Below, one piece after another: positions 51,851 to 61,723 of a stretch of 64,000 nucleotides of DNA. The notes beneath the pieces were generated by a model. That model did not search any database and was not told the origin of the DNA. It saw nothing but the letters and a program-made list of their open reading frames with translations. This stretch comes from Streptomyces maremycinicus (GTDB lineage: Bacteria; Actinomycetota; Actinomycetes; Streptomycetales; Streptomycetaceae). The position numbers and the translations under genes are program-made. How positions within the stretch are numbered: the first letter of the stretch is position 1; every line of letters starts with the position of its first letter. The stretch is taken from assembly GCF_001184025.1 (NCBI RefSeq), contig NZ_BBYG01000011.1, positions 455,574 through 519,573 of the forward strand, given 5' to 3'.

Positions 51851-54565
51851 ATGACGGAGGTCAGGCCGACGGCGGCCGCGTCGGCTTCCCTGTGGGAGCG
51901 CGAGCGGGAGGTCGCCGCCATCGCCGAGGCGGTGGAGACACTCCGCGCCGACCGTTCCTCGTCGGGTCACCTGCTGGTCCTCAGGGGCGAGGCGGGCTTC
52001 GGCAAGACCGCCCTGTTGGCCGAGACACGCCGTATCGCCGAGAGCCGCGGCTGCGCGGTCTGGTCGGCCCGCGGCGGCGAGACCCTGCGGTCCGTCCCCT
52101 TCAACGTGGTACGGCAGCTGCTTCAGCCCGCCCTGCTGTCCCTGCACCCGGAGGAGGCCCGCGAGTACCTCGGCGACTGGTACGACATCGCCGGCCCCGC
52201 TCTCGGCATATTGGAACCCGGCGAGGGCCACGCCGACCCGCAGGGCGTGTGCGACGGCCTCGTCGCCGCCGTGACCCGGCTGGCCCGGCGCGACTACCCG
52301 CTCGTCCTGCTGATCGACGACGCGCACTGGGCCGACCAGGAGACCCTGCGCTGGCTCGTCGCGTTCGTCGAGCGCCTCGACGAACTCTCCGTCCTGGTCG
52401 TCGTGGCCCGCAGGCCCGGCGAGGTCAAGGGTGACGCCGCCCGCCACCTCGACGCCATCGGCACGGCCGCGGGCCGTGCCGTCACCAGCCTCAGCGCCCT
52501 GACCCCGACCGCGGTCGCCGGCCTCACCCGCGCCACCCTCGGTCCGCACGCCGACGCCGCGTTCTGCCGCGAGGTCTGGGCCGTCACCGACGGCAACCCG
52601 TACGAGACCGTCGAACTCCTCGCCAAGGTCCGCGACAGCGAACTGGAGGCGAGCGAGTCCTCGGCGGGTGAACTGCGTGCCCTGAACCGCGCGGCCCGTG
52701 GCGGCGGCCTCGTCGACCGCCTGGAGAAACTGGGCGTCGACGCCACCAAGTTCGCCATGGCCGCCGCGATCCTCGGCGCCGACATCTCCGTCGACCAGGC
52801 CGCCCTGCTCGCCGGACTCGGCCGCGACGACGCGGCGCGCTGCGCCGAACTGCTGCGCAACGCCCGCATCCTGACCGAGCCCGTCCCCGGGGCCGTCCCG
52901 GCCGGCGACGGCGATCTGGAGTTCGTCCACCCGCTGATCGCCTCCGCCGTCTACGACTCCATCCCCGGAGGCCTGCGCACCGCGATGCACGGCATCGCCG
53001 CCCAGGTCGTCACCGACGCGGGCAAGGGCCTCGCGGCCGCCTCCCGGCACCTGCTCCAGGTCCACGCGGAAGGCGACGAGGAACTCGTCGAACAGCTGCG
53101 GGAGGCCGCCCGCGAACACCTCGCCGTCGGCGCCCCCGACGCGGCCCGCCGCTGTCTGGAACGGGCCCTGAGCGAACCGCCCGCCCCCGAGGTCCACGCG
53201 CACGTCCTCTACGAACTGGGCTGCGCCACCCTGCTCACCGCCCCCGCCAGAACCATCGACCACCTGCGCACCGCGCTCGGCATGCCGGGACTCGACGGCC
53301 CCGAGCGCGTCGACGCCGTGTACCGCCTCTCCCAGGCCCTCCTGCACAACGACCAGTTGGAGGAGGCCGTCCGCACCGTCGAGGCGGAGGCCGCCCGGCA
53401 CGCTCCCGGACCCGCGCGGCTGCGGCTCCAGGCGGTGCAGTTCATGTGGGAGGGCGTGCACGCCGGGGAGGCGACCACACCGCGCCGCTCCGAGAGACTC
53501 GCCGATCTCGCCGCGACCTGTACCGGCCGGGACAACGCCGAGCGCGCCCTGCTCATCCTGCGCGGCTTCGACGCCATGACCCACGGTGAGAACGCCGAGG
53601 AGGTCGCCGAGTTCTGCGACCGCGCCCTCGTCAACGGCGGCCTCGCCCCCGGGCTCGGCTGGACCGACCAGGAGTGGGGCATCGAACTGCTGATGATGCT
53701 GGCCAGCTCCTACGCCTACACCGACCGGCTCGACCGCGCCGACGCCCTCTTCAACGAGGCCCTGCGCGCTTACACCTCCGCGGGCTGGAGCGGCGGCCAT
53801 CTCGCCCTGGCCCACGCCTACCTCGGACTGGGCCTGCGCCGTCGGGGCCGTCTGAAGGAGGCGGAGGAGTCCCTCAGGGAATCCCTGCGGGTCGCCGAAC
53901 GCGTCGGTCGCGGCCTGCCCCTGTACTGGTCGGCCACCTGCAACCTCGTCGACACGCTGCTGGCCCGTGGCCATGTCGCCGAGGCCTGGGAGACCGCCGA
54001 GCAGTACGGATTCGCCCCGCCCTACCCGTCGACGATCGTCCTGCCCGACCCGCGCTCGGTGCGCGGCCGGCTGCTGCTGGCCGTCGGCCGGGTCAAGGAC
54101 GGCGTGAACGAGCTGGAGGCCGCCGAGAAGGCGGCCGCCGTGCGCGGCCACCTCAACCCGGTGATGGTCCCCTGGGCCGTCGAACTCGCCCGGGCGCTGG
54201 CCACCGAGGACCCGGCCCGGGCGAACCGGCTCGTCTCCGAGGCCCGTCGGCAGGCCGAGCGCTTCGGCACCGACACCGCGATCGGGGAGGCCCTGCGTTG
54301 CGCCGCCGCCCTGGAGACCGGCCAGCGCGCGGTCCGGCTGGCCCAGCAGGCCGTCACCTTCCTGGAGTCCTCGCCCTGCCAGTACGAGCACGCGGCGGCC
54401 CGCGTCGAGTACGGCATCCTCGCCCGCTCGGTCTCCGAACTCAGCCGGGGCCTGTCCCTGGCACGCTCCTGCGGAGCGGACGGGCTGGTCGACCAGGCCC
54501 AACAGGCCCTGCGCGGCCTCGGCGCACCCCAAGTGGGCCTGGTTCCCGGCCAGACCAGAAGATAG
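51851..54565 (+). CDS. LAL-like AAA ATPase without LuxR domain
   Basis: A 904-residue protein matching the ATPase and helical-repeat parts of large LuxR-family (LAL/MalT-like) regulators. Walker A GEAGFGKTALL (about 46-56), Walker B LVLLIDDAHWADQETLRWLV (about 151), the winged region PNEVVELL-like (NPYETVELLAKVRDSELEAS) and then TPR-like helical repeats to the end. LAL proteins of about this length end in a LuxR helix-turn-helix; here the last segment reads DQAQQALRGLGAPQVGLVPG and stops without it. The ATG is preceded by GGGAGG. DNA binding would require another partner. Confidence 0.88.
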   Translation: MTEVRPTAAASASLWEREREVAAIAEAVETLRADRSSSGHLLVLRGEAGFGKTALLAETRRIAESRGCAVWSARGGETLRSVPFNVVRQLLQPALLSLHPEEAREYLGDWYDIAGPALGILEPGEGHADPQGVCDGLVAAVTRLARRDYPLVLLIDDAHWADQETLRWLVAFVERLDELSVLVVVARRPGEVKGDAARHLDAIGTAAGRAVTSLSALTPTAVAGLTRATLGPHADAAFCREVWAVTDGNPYETVELLAKVRDSELEASESSAGELRALNRAARGGGLVDRLEKLGVDATKFAMAAAILGADISVDQAALLAGLGRDDAARCAELLRNARILTEPVPGAVPAGDGDLEFVHPLIASAVYDSIPGGLRTAMHGIAAQVVTDAGKGLAAASRHLLQVHAEGDEELVEQLREAAREHLAVGAPDAARRCLERALSEPPAPEVHAHVLYELGCATLLTAPARTIDHLRTALGMPGLDGPERVDAVYRLSQALLHNDQLEEAVRTVEAEAARHAPGPARLRLQAVQFMWEGVHAGEATTPRRSERLADLAATCTGRDNAERALLILRGFDAMTHGENAEEVAEFCDRALVNGGLAPGLGWTDQEWGIELLMMLASSYAYTDRLDRADALFNEALRAYTSAGWSGGHLALAHAYLGLGLRRRGRLKEAEESLRESLRVAERVGRGLPLYWSATCNLVDTLLARGHVAEAWETAEQYGFAPPYPSTIVLPDPRSVRGRLLLAVGRVKDGVNELEAAEKAAAVRGHLNPVMVPWAVELARALATEDPARANRLVSEARRQAERFGTDTAIGEALRCAAALETGQRAVRLAQQAVTFLESSPCQYEHAAARVEYGILARSVSELSRGLSLARSCGADGLVDQAQQALRGLGAPQVGLVPGQTRR

Positions 54566-54993
54566 CCGCGACCGGGCCACCGGCAAAGATGACATCGGGG
54601 GCCGCTCCCCGATGGACGTGCCGCCCGGTCTCGACGGACCGGTGACAGGGCCTCGGCGGGCCCTCCGCACGGGCCTCAGTGGGTTGCCGCCCGGCCTCGG
54701 TGGACTGCGGCCGGTCCCCGGCGGGTCGGCGGCCGGGCCTCGGCGGACCTACTGCCAAAGCCCGGGCGGGCCTGCTGCCCGGGGTTCGCCGGCCCCGTCC
54801 CGGCCTCGACGGACCCGCCACCCGGTCTCGCACCGGTGGCTCGCGGCTGACCAGTGGCCGGGCCGAGGAGGCAGCCGCCCGGGTCGTGCGCCGTCGCCCC
54901 GTGTGCCTGACGCGTCCTGCCGACAGGGCAGCCGCGTGGATGGTGCGCCGCGGCTCGTGTGCCCGTCGGTTCCGGCGTGAGGGTGACATCGGG
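54566..54993. other. Gene-free region with degenerate repeats
   Basis: About 430 bp without a convincing gene. Imperfect copies of GGCCTCGGCGGACC and CCCGGTCTCGACGG alternate at irregular distances from about 54615 to 54830. Open frames across it have no ribosome sites and no family matches that I recognise. Confidence 0.5.
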
Positions 54994-56121
54994 TCAGCCG
55001 GTTTCGTGTTCCTCCTCGGCCAGCACTCGCTGGGCCGTCGCGAAGGCCGAGTTCGCCGCCGGGACGCCGCAGTAGACGGCCGTCTGGAGCAGCACGGCGC
55101 CGATCTCCTGCGGGGTGAGCCCGTTGCGGCGGGCCGCTCGTACATGCATGGCCAGCTCGTCGTGGTGGCCGTGGGCCACCAGCGCGGTCAGCGTGACCAT
55201 GCTGCGCTCGCGGCGGCTGAGCGTCGGGTCGGTCCAGATCTCGCCCCAGGCGTAGCGGGAGATGAAGTCCTGGTAGCGCGCGGTGAACGCGTTCTGCCGG
55301 GCCTGCGCACGGTCCACGTGCGCGTCCCCGAGCACCTCCCGGCGCACCTCCATGCCCCGCTCGGCCAGGCCGTCCAGGTGGGCGCGCAGCACGGTCAGGA
55401 CGGCCTCGGGGCACTCGGCGGGCGCGAGATGCGAGGCGCCCGGGAGTTCGACCAGGGTGGCGCCCGGCACCGCGTCCGCGATCTCCCGCAGATGCGCCGG
55501 CGGCGTCGCCGGGTCCTGCCGCCCGGCGATCAGCAGGGTCCGCACGCCGATCTCCGGCAGCCGCTCCCGCAGATCGAACGCGGCCAGCGCGTCACAACAC
55601 GCCGCGTAGGCCTCCGGGTCGGCGTCGCGGTGGTCGGCGACCAGCCCCGGCACGGTGAACCCGGGGGTGAACCAACGGGCGTTCGCGCCCTCGGCGAGCC
55701 CGGCGAGTCCCTCGCGGCGCACCAGCGCGGCCCGCTCCTGCCACGGCCCGGCCCCGTTGAAGTGGGCCGACGAGCAGATGACCGCCAGCGCCGACACCCG
55801 CTCCGGGTGGTGCAGCGCCAGATGCAGACCCACCGCGCCGCCCAGGGACACGCCCGCGTACGCGAACCGCTCCAGGCCGAGCGAGTCGGCGAGCGCCAGC
55901 ACCAGGTCCGCGAGATCACCCACGGTGGCGCCGGGGCCGATGAGGTCGGCCGCCGAGCCCCCGTGCCCGGGCAGATCCCAGCGGATCACCCGGTGCGTGA
56001 CGGACAGTTCCGGCGCGACCTTGTCCCACAGGGCGTACGACGTGCCCAGCGAGGGGCCGAGCAGCAGCGGGGGAGCGGTGGTCGGTCCCTCGGCACGGTG
56101 GTTGAGCAGCTTCTCGGTCAA
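54994..56121 (-). CDS. pcaL: PcaL: enol-lactone hydrolase/decarboxylase fusion
   Basis: A bifunctional 375-residue enzyme of the protocatechuate pathway. The N-terminal two thirds are 3-oxoadipate enol-lactonase (PcaD type: LLLGPSLGTSYALWD, nucleophile AGVSLGGAVGLHLAL, His in PGASHLAPAECP), and the C-terminal third is 4-carboxymuconolactone decarboxylase (PcaC: RQNAFTARYQDFISRYAWGE and TLSRRERSMVTLTALVAHGH). The TTG start overlaps the pcaB stop (TTGA). The fusion is the form known from Streptomyces and Rhodococcus. It is last in the operon. Confidence 0.95.
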   Translation of the reverse strand: MTEKLLNHRAEGPTTAPPLLLGPSLGTSYALWDKVAPELSVTHRVIRWDLPGHGGSAADLIGPGATVGDLADLVLALADSLGLERFAYAGVSLGGAVGLHLALHHPERVSALAVICSSAHFNGAGPWQERAALVRREGLAGLAEGANARWFTPGFTVPGLVADHRDADPEAYAACCDALAAFDLRERLPEIGVRTLLIAGRQDPATPPAHLREIADAVPGATLVELPGASHLAPAECPEAVLTVLRAHLDGLAERGMEVRREVLGDAHVDRAQARQNAFTARYQDFISRYAWGEIWTDPTLSRRERSMVTLTALVAHGHHDELAMHVRAARRNGLTPQEIGAVLLQTAVYCGVPAANSAFATAQRVLAEEEHETG

Positions 56122-57449
56122 CGTCGCTCCAGCGCACGGTCGGTGAGGCTTCCGGCGGAGCCGGTGTAGCGGGCGGGGTCGGTGAGATCGTCGAGGTCGA
56201 CGTCCTTCAAGCCGGGTTCCTCGGCGAGGAGTTCACCCAGCGGACGGCCCTCGGCGTAGGTGCGCCGGGCGAGTTCGGTCAGCAGCTCCTTGGCCCGGCC
56301 GCGGCCGAGCACCGCCGACAGCGCCGCGGACAGCCGCTCGGAGACGATCAGTCCGTGGGTGAGGCCGAGGTGTGCCCGCATCGCGTCGGCGTCCACCCGG
56401 AGCCCCCCGGTCAGTTCGGCCGCGTCCCGGGCGGCCCCGCCCGCCACTCGCAGCAGCTCCCTGAGCGGCTCCCACTCGGCGTGCCACGCCCCCGCCGGCC
56501 GCTCGTCCTGCGCCGCCAGCGATCCGTACAGCGTGGCCGCGAGCTGCGGAGCACGCCGGGCGGCGGCCGCGATCAACGTGGACCGCACGGGGTTCGCCTT
56601 GTGCGGCATGGCCGAGGAACCGCCGCCGCTGCCCTCCGCCACCTCGGCGATCTCGGTGCGCGCGAGGGTCAGGACGTCCGTCGCGACCTTCCCCAGCGCG
56701 CCCGCCGCGAAGGCCAGACAGCCGGCCAGGTCGGCGATCGGCGTGCGCAGGGTGTGCCACGGCAACAGCGGTGCCCGCAGCCCGAGTTCATCGGCGAAGG
56801 CACCGGGCAAGGCGGTCGCGTCGGTGGCTCCGTACGCCGTGAAGGCCGCCAGCGTCCCGGCCGCGCCGCCGAGTTGGGCCGGCAGCGAGTCCCGTACGGC
56901 TGTCACCCGGTCCCGCGCGTCGAGCACCAGCGACCGCCAGCCGGCCGCCTTCAGCCCGAAGGTCGTCGGCACGGCGTGCTGGGTGAGGGTGCGGCCCGGC
57001 ATCGGTGTGTCGCGGTGCTCGGCGGCCAGCCGGGCCAGCGCCCGCTGGACGCGGTCGAGGTCGGCCAGCAGGAGACCGAGGGTACGGACCGCGACCAGCA
57101 TCGTCGCCGTGTCCATGATGTCCTGGCTGGTCGCGCCCCGGTGGACGTACGGCCCGTACTCCTCACCGGCCGCCTTCGTGAGATCCGCGACCAGCGGGAT
57201 CACCGGGTTTCCGCCCGCGCGCGCCCGCTCGGCCAGGGAGCGCACGTCGAACCCGCCGTCGTCGGCCGCCGAGGTGACGGCCGCGCCGGCGCCTCGCGGA
57301 GCCAGCCCCAGAGCCTCCTGGGCGCGGGTCAGCGCCGCCTCCGCGTCGAGCAGCGCCCGCAGATAGGCCCTGTCGTCGGTCGCGGCTGCGGCGGGGGAGC
57401 CGGTCCACCCGGGGGCGAGCAGACCGGCGTCGTGGTGAGCAGTTGTCAC
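56118..57449 (-). CDS. pcaB: 3-Carboxy-cis,cis-muconate cycloisomerase
   Basis: Converts 3-carboxy-cis,cis-muconate to 4-carboxymuconolactone. A 443-residue member of the fumarase/aspartase superfamily; the signature GSGGGSSAMPHKANPVRST is intact (about 270-288), with HRGATSQDIMDTATML and TLTQHAVPTTFG earlier. The GTG start overlaps the pcaG stop (GTGA). Position and length are as expected in the pca cluster. Confidence 0.96.
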   Translation of the reverse strand: MTTAHHDAGLLAPGWTGSPAAAATDDRAYLRALLDAEAALTRAQEALGLAPRGAGAAVTSAADDGGFDVRSLAERARAGGNPVIPLVADLTKAAGEEYGPYVHRGATSQDIMDTATMLVAVRTLGLLLADLDRVQRALARLAAEHRDTPMPGRTLTQHAVPTTFGLKAAGWRSLVLDARDRVTAVRDSLPAQLGGAAGTLAAFTAYGATDATALPGAFADELGLRAPLLPWHTLRTPIADLAGCLAFAAGALGKVATDVLTLARTEIAEVAEGSGGGSSAMPHKANPVRSTLIAAAARRAPQLAATLYGSLAAQDERPAGAWHAEWEPLRELLRVAGGAARDAAELTGGLRVDADAMRAHLGLTHGLIVSERLSAALSAVLGRGRAKELLTELARRTYAEGRPLGELLAEEPGLKDVDLDDLTDPARYTGSAGSLTDRALERR

Positions 57450-58051
57450 TGGAACTCCAGGAAGACCGTCTCGCCTTCGCCCTGAAGGCGGATGTCGAAA
57501 CGGTAGGTCCCCAGCTCGCCCCGCGTGGCGATGAGCGTGTCGCGCCGCGCCGGGTCCACCCGCGCCAGCAGCGGGTCGGCGGTCAGCGCGGCCTCGTCGT
57601 CCGGCAGGTAGATCCGGGTGAACAGATGCACCAGCAGCCCGCGGGCGAACACGCAGACACTCAGGTACGGGGCGCTGTGTCCGCGCGCGCCGGGCCGCAG
57701 CGTCCGCGCCGACCAGTGGCCGTTCGCGTCCGTCTGGATGCGGCCCCAGCCGGTGAACTCGACGCCGTTGCGGCCGAGGAAACCACCGCTGGACGGGTCC
57801 CGCCGCATCGAGCCGTCCACCCGCGGCAGATTGCCCTCTGGGTCCGCGCCCCACAGCTCCAGGAACGCGTCCGGCAACGGGTTGCCCTCCCCGTCGTACA
57901 CATGGCCCTGGAGCGCGATCGTGTCCGGGTGGCCGAGCGGGGCGATGTCACCGCCGCCGGGGAACGGCAGCGCGTGGCCGTAGAACGGGCCGACCGTGTG
58001 CGACGGAGTGGGCAGGACGCTCTCCGGGCGGCTCGTGTCGATCTTCGTCAT
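57446..58051 (-). CDS. pcaG: Protocatechuate 3,4-dioxygenase alpha subunit
   Basis: The 201-residue non-catalytic subunit of the ring-cleaving dioxygenase. It has the intradiol fold (TPSHTVGPFYGHALPF, ALQGHVYDGEGNPLPDAFLE, HLFTRIYLPDDEA) but lacks the paired iron-ligand His of the beta subunit. It starts six bases after the pcaH stop and ends overlapping pcaB. Confidence 0.95.
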   Translation of the reverse strand: MTKIDTSRPESVLPTPSHTVGPFYGHALPFPGGGDIAPLGHPDTIALQGHVYDGEGNPLPDAFLELWGADPEGNLPRVDGSMRRDPSSGGFLGRNGVEFTGWGRIQTDANGHWSARTLRPGARGHSAPYLSVCVFARGLLVHLFTRIYLPDDEAALTADPLLARVDPARRDTLIATRGELGTYRFDIRLQGEGETVFLEFQ

Positions 58052-58057
58052 GGCAGC

Positions 58058-58831
58058 TCAGCGTCCTTCTTCGATCCAGGTGGCGTGCGGCCCGTCGAGC
58101 ACGATGTCCCAGTGGTAGCCCATCGAGAACTCCGGCACCGACAGGCTGTGGTCGTACGTGGCGACCAGCCGCTGCCGGGCCGCGTCGTCCGTCACCGACT
58201 GGATGATCGGGTCGTACGGGAACAGCGGGTCGCTCGGGAAGTACATCTGTGTCACCAGCCGCTGCGTGAACGCCGAGCCGAACAGCGAGAAGTGGATGTG
58301 GGCCGGTCGCCAGGCGTTGACGTGCTGACGCCAGGGGTAGGGGCCCGGCTGCACGGTGGTGAAACGGTAGAAACCGCTGTCGTCTGTGAGCGTGCGGCCG
58401 ACGCCCGTGAAGTTCGGGTCCAGCGGCGCGTCGTGCTGCTCGCGCTGGTGGGCGTAGCGGCCCGCCGAGTTGGCCTGCCAGATCTCGACCAGCTGACCGC
58501 GCACCGGCCGGCCGTCACGGTCCAGCAGCCGGCCGGAAACGGTGATCCGCTCACCGATCGGCTCGCCGTTGTGCTGCCGGGTGAGGTCGTTGTCGATCTC
58601 GGTGATGTCCCGCTCGCCGAAGGCGGGGGAGGCCAGCTCCACCAGTTCCGGGTCCTTGCTGACGTCGATGGCGACCGGCGGCTGTTTCGGGTGGCGCAGG
58701 ACGGAGGACCGGTACGGCGCGTAGTCGCGGCGCGGCTGGTGCTCGACGGGCGCGCCGTCGGCGAGCCGCTTCTCGTACGCGGCGTGCTCGGCCGCGATCT
58801 CCTGGTCGATGTCGGCTTGCGTGAGAGTCAT
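58058..58831 (-). CDS. pcaH: Protocatechuate 3,4-dioxygenase beta subunit
   Basis: The 257-residue iron-bearing subunit that cleaves protocatechuate between its hydroxyl groups. The iron ligands are seen as a Tyr in NSAGRYAHQ, a Tyr in PGPYPWRQH, and two His in RPAHIHFSLFG. The N-terminal DNDLTRQHNGEPIGERI is characteristic of PcaH. It lies 17 bp after pcaF, with an AACCCGGGAA leader, on the same operon. Confidence 0.96.
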   Translation of the reverse strand: MTLTQADIDQEIAAEHAAYEKRLADGAPVEHQPRRDYAPYRSSVLRHPKQPPVAIDVSKDPELVELASPAFGERDITEIDNDLTRQHNGEPIGERITVSGRLLDRDGRPVRGQLVEIWQANSAGRYAHQREQHDAPLDPNFTGVGRTLTDDSGFYRFTTVQPGPYPWRQHVNAWRPAHIHFSLFGSAFTQRLVTQMYFPSDPLFPYDPIIQSVTDDAARQRLVATYDHSLSVPEFSMGYHWDIVLDGPHATWIEEGR

Positions 58832-58848
58832 GACGGTTCCCGGGTTTC

Positions 58849-60072
58849 TTAACGTTCGAGGACGAGGGCGAGGCCCTGGCCCACACCGATGCAGAGGGTG
58901 GCGACCCCGACGCCGCCGCCCCGACGGGCGAGCTGGTGGGCGACCGTGCCGGCCAGCCGGGCACCGGAGGCGCCGAGCGGGTGGCCGAGGGCGATCGCGC
59001 CGCCCTGCGGGTTGAGGACCGCCGGGTCGAACTCGGGCCACTCGGCCACACAGCCCAGCACCTGGGCCGCGAAGGCCTCGTTCAGTTCGAGCACCGACAG
59101 ATCGGCGAAGCCCTTGCCCGCCTTGGCGAGCGCGCGGTTGACCGCCTCGACGGGGGCGAGCCCGAAGTACTGCGGGTCGATCGCGGACACGCCGGTGGCA
59201 CTCACCCGGGCGAGCGGCTCACGTCCGGTCGCCCTCAACCCGTCCTCGTCCACCAGCAGCAGGGCCGCGGCGCCGTCGTTCAGCGGCGAGGCGTTGCCCG
59301 CCGTCACGGTGCCGTCCTCGGTCCGGAACGACGGCCGGAGCTTGGCCATCGCCTCCAGCGAGGCGTCCGGCCGGACGCATTCGTCGGCGCCGAACACGAC
59401 CGGATCGCCCTTGCGCCGGGGGATCGACACCGGCGCGAGCTCGGCGTCGAACAGGCCGGCCTCCTGGGCCGCCGCGGCCTTGCGGTGGCTGGCGAGGGCG
59501 AACTCGTCCTGTTGCTCGCGGCCGATCTTGTGCTTGTCGGCGATCAGTTCGGCCGACTCGCCCAGCGGGATCGTCCACTGCGGGTCCATCCGCGGGTTGA
59601 CCATCCGCCAGCCCAGCGTCGTCGAGTACAGCTCGGTGTGCCCGGCGGGGAACGCCCGGTCCGACTTCGGCAGCACGTACGGCGCGCGGGTCATCGACTC
59701 CACACCGCCCGCCACGGCGACGGAGGCGTCGCCGACCGCGATCGCCCGGGCCGCCTGGACGACCGCCTCCAGCCCGGAGGCGCACAGCCGGTTGACGGTG
59801 ACACCGGGCACGGAGGTGGGCAGGCCCGCGAGCAGCGCGCCCATCCGGGCGACGTTGCGGTTCTCCTCACCGGCTCCGTTGGCGTTGCCGAAGTACACGT
59901 CCTCGATCCGGGACGGGTCCAACGCGGGTGTACGGGCCAGCAGTTCACGGATGGCGTGGGCGGCGAGGTCGTCCGGCCGCACCGAGGCGAGCGCGCCGTT
60001 GTAGCGGCCGATCGGGGTACGGACCGCGTCGACGACGTACACGGTCTTCAGCGTGTTGCCGGTGTCGCTCAT
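58849..60072 (-). CDS. pcaF: Beta-ketoadipyl-CoA thiolase
   Basis: Cleaves beta-ketoadipyl-CoA to succinyl-CoA and acetyl-CoA, the last step of the pathway. A 407-residue thiolase with the nucleophile Cys in [13 protein letters not shown] (about 90), the His in [20 protein letters not shown] and the second Cys in [15 protein letters not shown]. The ATG overlaps the pcaJ stop (ATGA). The TAA stop is unusual for this genome. Confidence 0.95.
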   Translation of the reverse strand: MSDTGNTLKTVYVVDAVRTPIGRYNGALASVRPDDLAAHAIRELLARTPALDPSRIEDVYFGNANGAGEENRNVARMGALLAGLPTSVPGVTVNRLCASGLEAVVQAARAIAVGDASVAVAGGVESMTRAPYVLPKSDRAFPAGHTELYSTTLGWRMVNPRMDPQWTIPLGESAELIADKHKIGREQQDEFALASHRKAAAAQEAGLFDAELAPVSIPRRKGDPVVFGADECVRPDASLEAMAKLRPSFRTEDGTVTAGNASPLNDGAAALLLVDEDGLRATGREPLARVSATGVSAIDPQYFGLAPVEAVNRALAKAGKGFADLSVLELNEAFAAQVLGCVAEWPEFDPAVLNPQGGAIALGHPLGASGARLAGTVAHQLARRGGGVGVATLCIGVGQGLALVLER

Positions 60073-60716
60073 GACGGGAACTCCTCGGCGATGCGGACCT
60101 TGGCGGCGGTCTTCTTCACGATCTCCTCCGCGGTGACGCCCGGCGCGGTCTCCACCAGCACCAGACCCTCCTCGGTGACGTCCAGGACGCCCAGGTCGGT
60201 GATGATCCGGTTCACGCAGGCCTTCCCGGTCAGCGGCAGCGCGCAGTCCGTGAGGATCTTGGGGCTGCCGTCCTTGGCGGTGTGGGTCATCACGACGATG
60301 ACCGTGCGGGCGCCGTGCACCAGGTCCATCGCCCCGCCGATCCCGGTGATCAGCTTGCCGGGGATCGCCCAGTTCGCCAGGTCGCCGCGCTCGGAGACCT
60401 GCATCGCGCCGAGCACGGCGACGTCGATGTGCCCGCCGCGGATCATGCCGAAGGACAGCGCCGAGTCGAAGAAGGACGCGCCCGGCAGGACCGTCACGGT
60501 CTCCTTGCCGGCGTTGATCAGGTCCGGGTCGACGGCGTCGTCGGTGGGGTAGGGGCCGGTGCCCAGGATGCCGTTCTCGCTCTCCAGCACCACCTCGACG
60601 TCCGCCGGGAGGTAGTTGGGGATGAGGGTCGGCAGGCCGATGCCGAGATTGACGTACTGGCCGTCCTCCAGCTCGCGCGCGGCGCGGGCCGCCATCTCCT
60701 CGCGTGTCCAGGCCAT
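60069..60716 (-). CDS. pcaJ: 3-Oxoadipate CoA-transferase subunit B
   Basis: The 215-residue subunit that carries the catalytic Glu ([16 protein letters not shown], about 50) of the succinyl-CoA:3-oxoadipate CoA-transferase. [20 protein letters not shown] is the other conserved stretch. The ATG overlaps the pcaI stop by one base (TGATG); a GTG one codon earlier is possible. Confidence 0.95.
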   Translation of the reverse strand: MAWTREEMAARAARELEDGQYVNLGIGLPTLIPNYLPADVEVVLESENGILGTGPYPTDDAVDPDLINAGKETVTVLPGASFFDSALSFGMIRGGHIDVAVLGAMQVSERGDLANWAIPGKLITGIGGAMDLVHGARTVIVVMTHTAKDGSPKILTDCALPLTGKACVNRIITDLGVLDVTEEGLVLVETAPGVTAEEIVKKTAAKVRIAEEFPS

Positions 60717-61498
60717 CACTCGCTCACCGTTCCCTCGGTCACGGGCGCGGAGACCGTCCGCCGCTCGATCCTCTTGTCCGCCGCCTGCCCCGGGGTCAGC
60801 GCGAGCACCCGCTGCACGAAGATGCCCGGCACGTGGACCGCGTCCGGGTCGATCTCGCCGGGCTCGACGAGCTCCTCGACCTCGGCGATCGTGATCCGCC
60901 CGGCCATCGCGGACAGCGGGTTGAAGTTGCGGGCGGACCTGTTGAACACCAGGTTGCCGTGCCGGTCCCCCTTCGCCGCCCTGACCAGCGCGAAGTCCGT
61001 ACGGATGGCGTGCTCTAGGACGTACTCCACGCCGTCGAACTCCCGGACCTCCTTCGGCGGTGACGCCAGGGCGACGCCGCCCTCACCGTCGTACCGCCAC
61101 GGCAGTCCGCCGTCGGCGACCTGGGTGCCCACGCCCGCGGGGGTGTAGAAGGCGGGGATCCCGGCGCCGCCGGCCCGCAGCCGCTCGGCCAGCGTGCCCT
61201 GCGGGATCATCTCGACCTCGAGCTCACCGGACAGGTACTGGCGGGCGAACTCCTTGTTCGCACCGATGTAGGAACCGGTCACCCGGGCGATCCGCCCGGC
61301 GGCGAGCAGGACCGCGAGGCCCGACTCCATCGCGCCGCAGTTGTTGGAGACGACCGACAGTCCGGCGACGCCCCGCTCGTACAGAGCCTGGATGAGCACG
61401 TTCGGTACGCCGCTCAGTCCGAATCCGCCCACTGCCACAGACGCGCCGTCCGGCACGTCGGCCACCGCCTCCAGGGCCGTGGCGACCACCTTGTCCAT
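60716..61498 (-). CDS. pcaI: 3-Oxoadipate CoA-transferase subunit A
   Basis: The 260-residue subunit A, first gene of the operon. It has the CoA-binding glycine stretch [20 protein letters not shown] and [40 protein letters not shown] and [17 protein letters not shown]. Upstream lie a promoter and the PcaV operator. Confidence 0.95.
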   Translation of the reverse strand: MDKVVATALEAVADVPDGASVAVGGFGLSGVPNVLIQALYERGVAGLSVVSNNCGAMESGLAVLLAAGRIARVTGSYIGANKEFARQYLSGELEVEMIPQGTLAERLRAGGAGIPAFYTPAGVGTQVADGGLPWRYDGEGGVALASPPKEVREFDGVEYVLEHAIRTDFALVRAAKGDRHGNLVFNRSARNFNPLSAMAGRITIAEVEELVEPGEIDPDAVHVPGIFVQRVLALTPGQAADKRIERRTVSAPVTEGTVSE

Positions 61499-61539
61499 CC
61501 GTGAAGCCCCATCTCTTCCGCGCGCCCCCGGCCGTCAAT

Positions 61540-61557
61540 TAATCAGGGCACTGATTA
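61540..61557. promoter_or_regulatory. PcaV operator in front of pcaI
   Basis: TAATCAG, four bases, CTGATTA: an 18-bp near-perfect palindrome, 42 bp upstream of the pcaI start and just downstream of the predicted transcription start. MarR proteins such as PcaV bind this kind of site. Confidence 0.75.
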
Positions 61558-61576
61558 TTTCTCCGAGGTTTCACAC

Positions 61577-61605
61577 ACGCTGCCACCGTGGAGTGGAGCA
61601 GTCAA
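61577..61605 (-). promoter_or_regulatory. Promoter of the pca operon
   Basis: On the minus strand TTGACT (61605-61600), a 17-bp spacer and CAGCGT (61582-61577) match the housekeeping pattern. The transcript would start near 61570 and run through the operator, so a bound repressor would block elongation or initiation. Confidence 0.6.
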
Positions 61606-61667
61606 GACCCCAGGCCGGAGGTCTGACGAGGGTCACTCGGCCACAAGACGTGGCTCATCAGGCGGGG

Positions 61668-61688
61668 TATCGTTCAGTGCACCGATGA
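61668..61688 (+). promoter_or_regulatory. pcaV -10 box with second PcaV half-site
   Basis: TTCAGTGCACCGATGA (61673-61688) matches the pcaI operator, read on the opposite strand, at 12 of 16 positions. It directly follows a TATCGT -10-like hexamer (61668-61673). It is a likely self-control site. Confidence 0.55.
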
Positions 61689-61723
61689 AATCAGACGGCG
61701 ACATCTCACGCTGAGGAGCGCAC

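Noticed and set aside
51560..54670. A 1,036-codon open frame antisense to the LAL-like ATPase
   Set aside because: Walker A and B are on the plus strand; the antisense frame is repetitive Gly/Val/Glu-rich shadow.
54440..55145. Minus-strand open frame over the gap after the LAL-like gene
   Set aside because: It crosses the end of two real genes, lacks a ribosome site, and its product is low-complexity.
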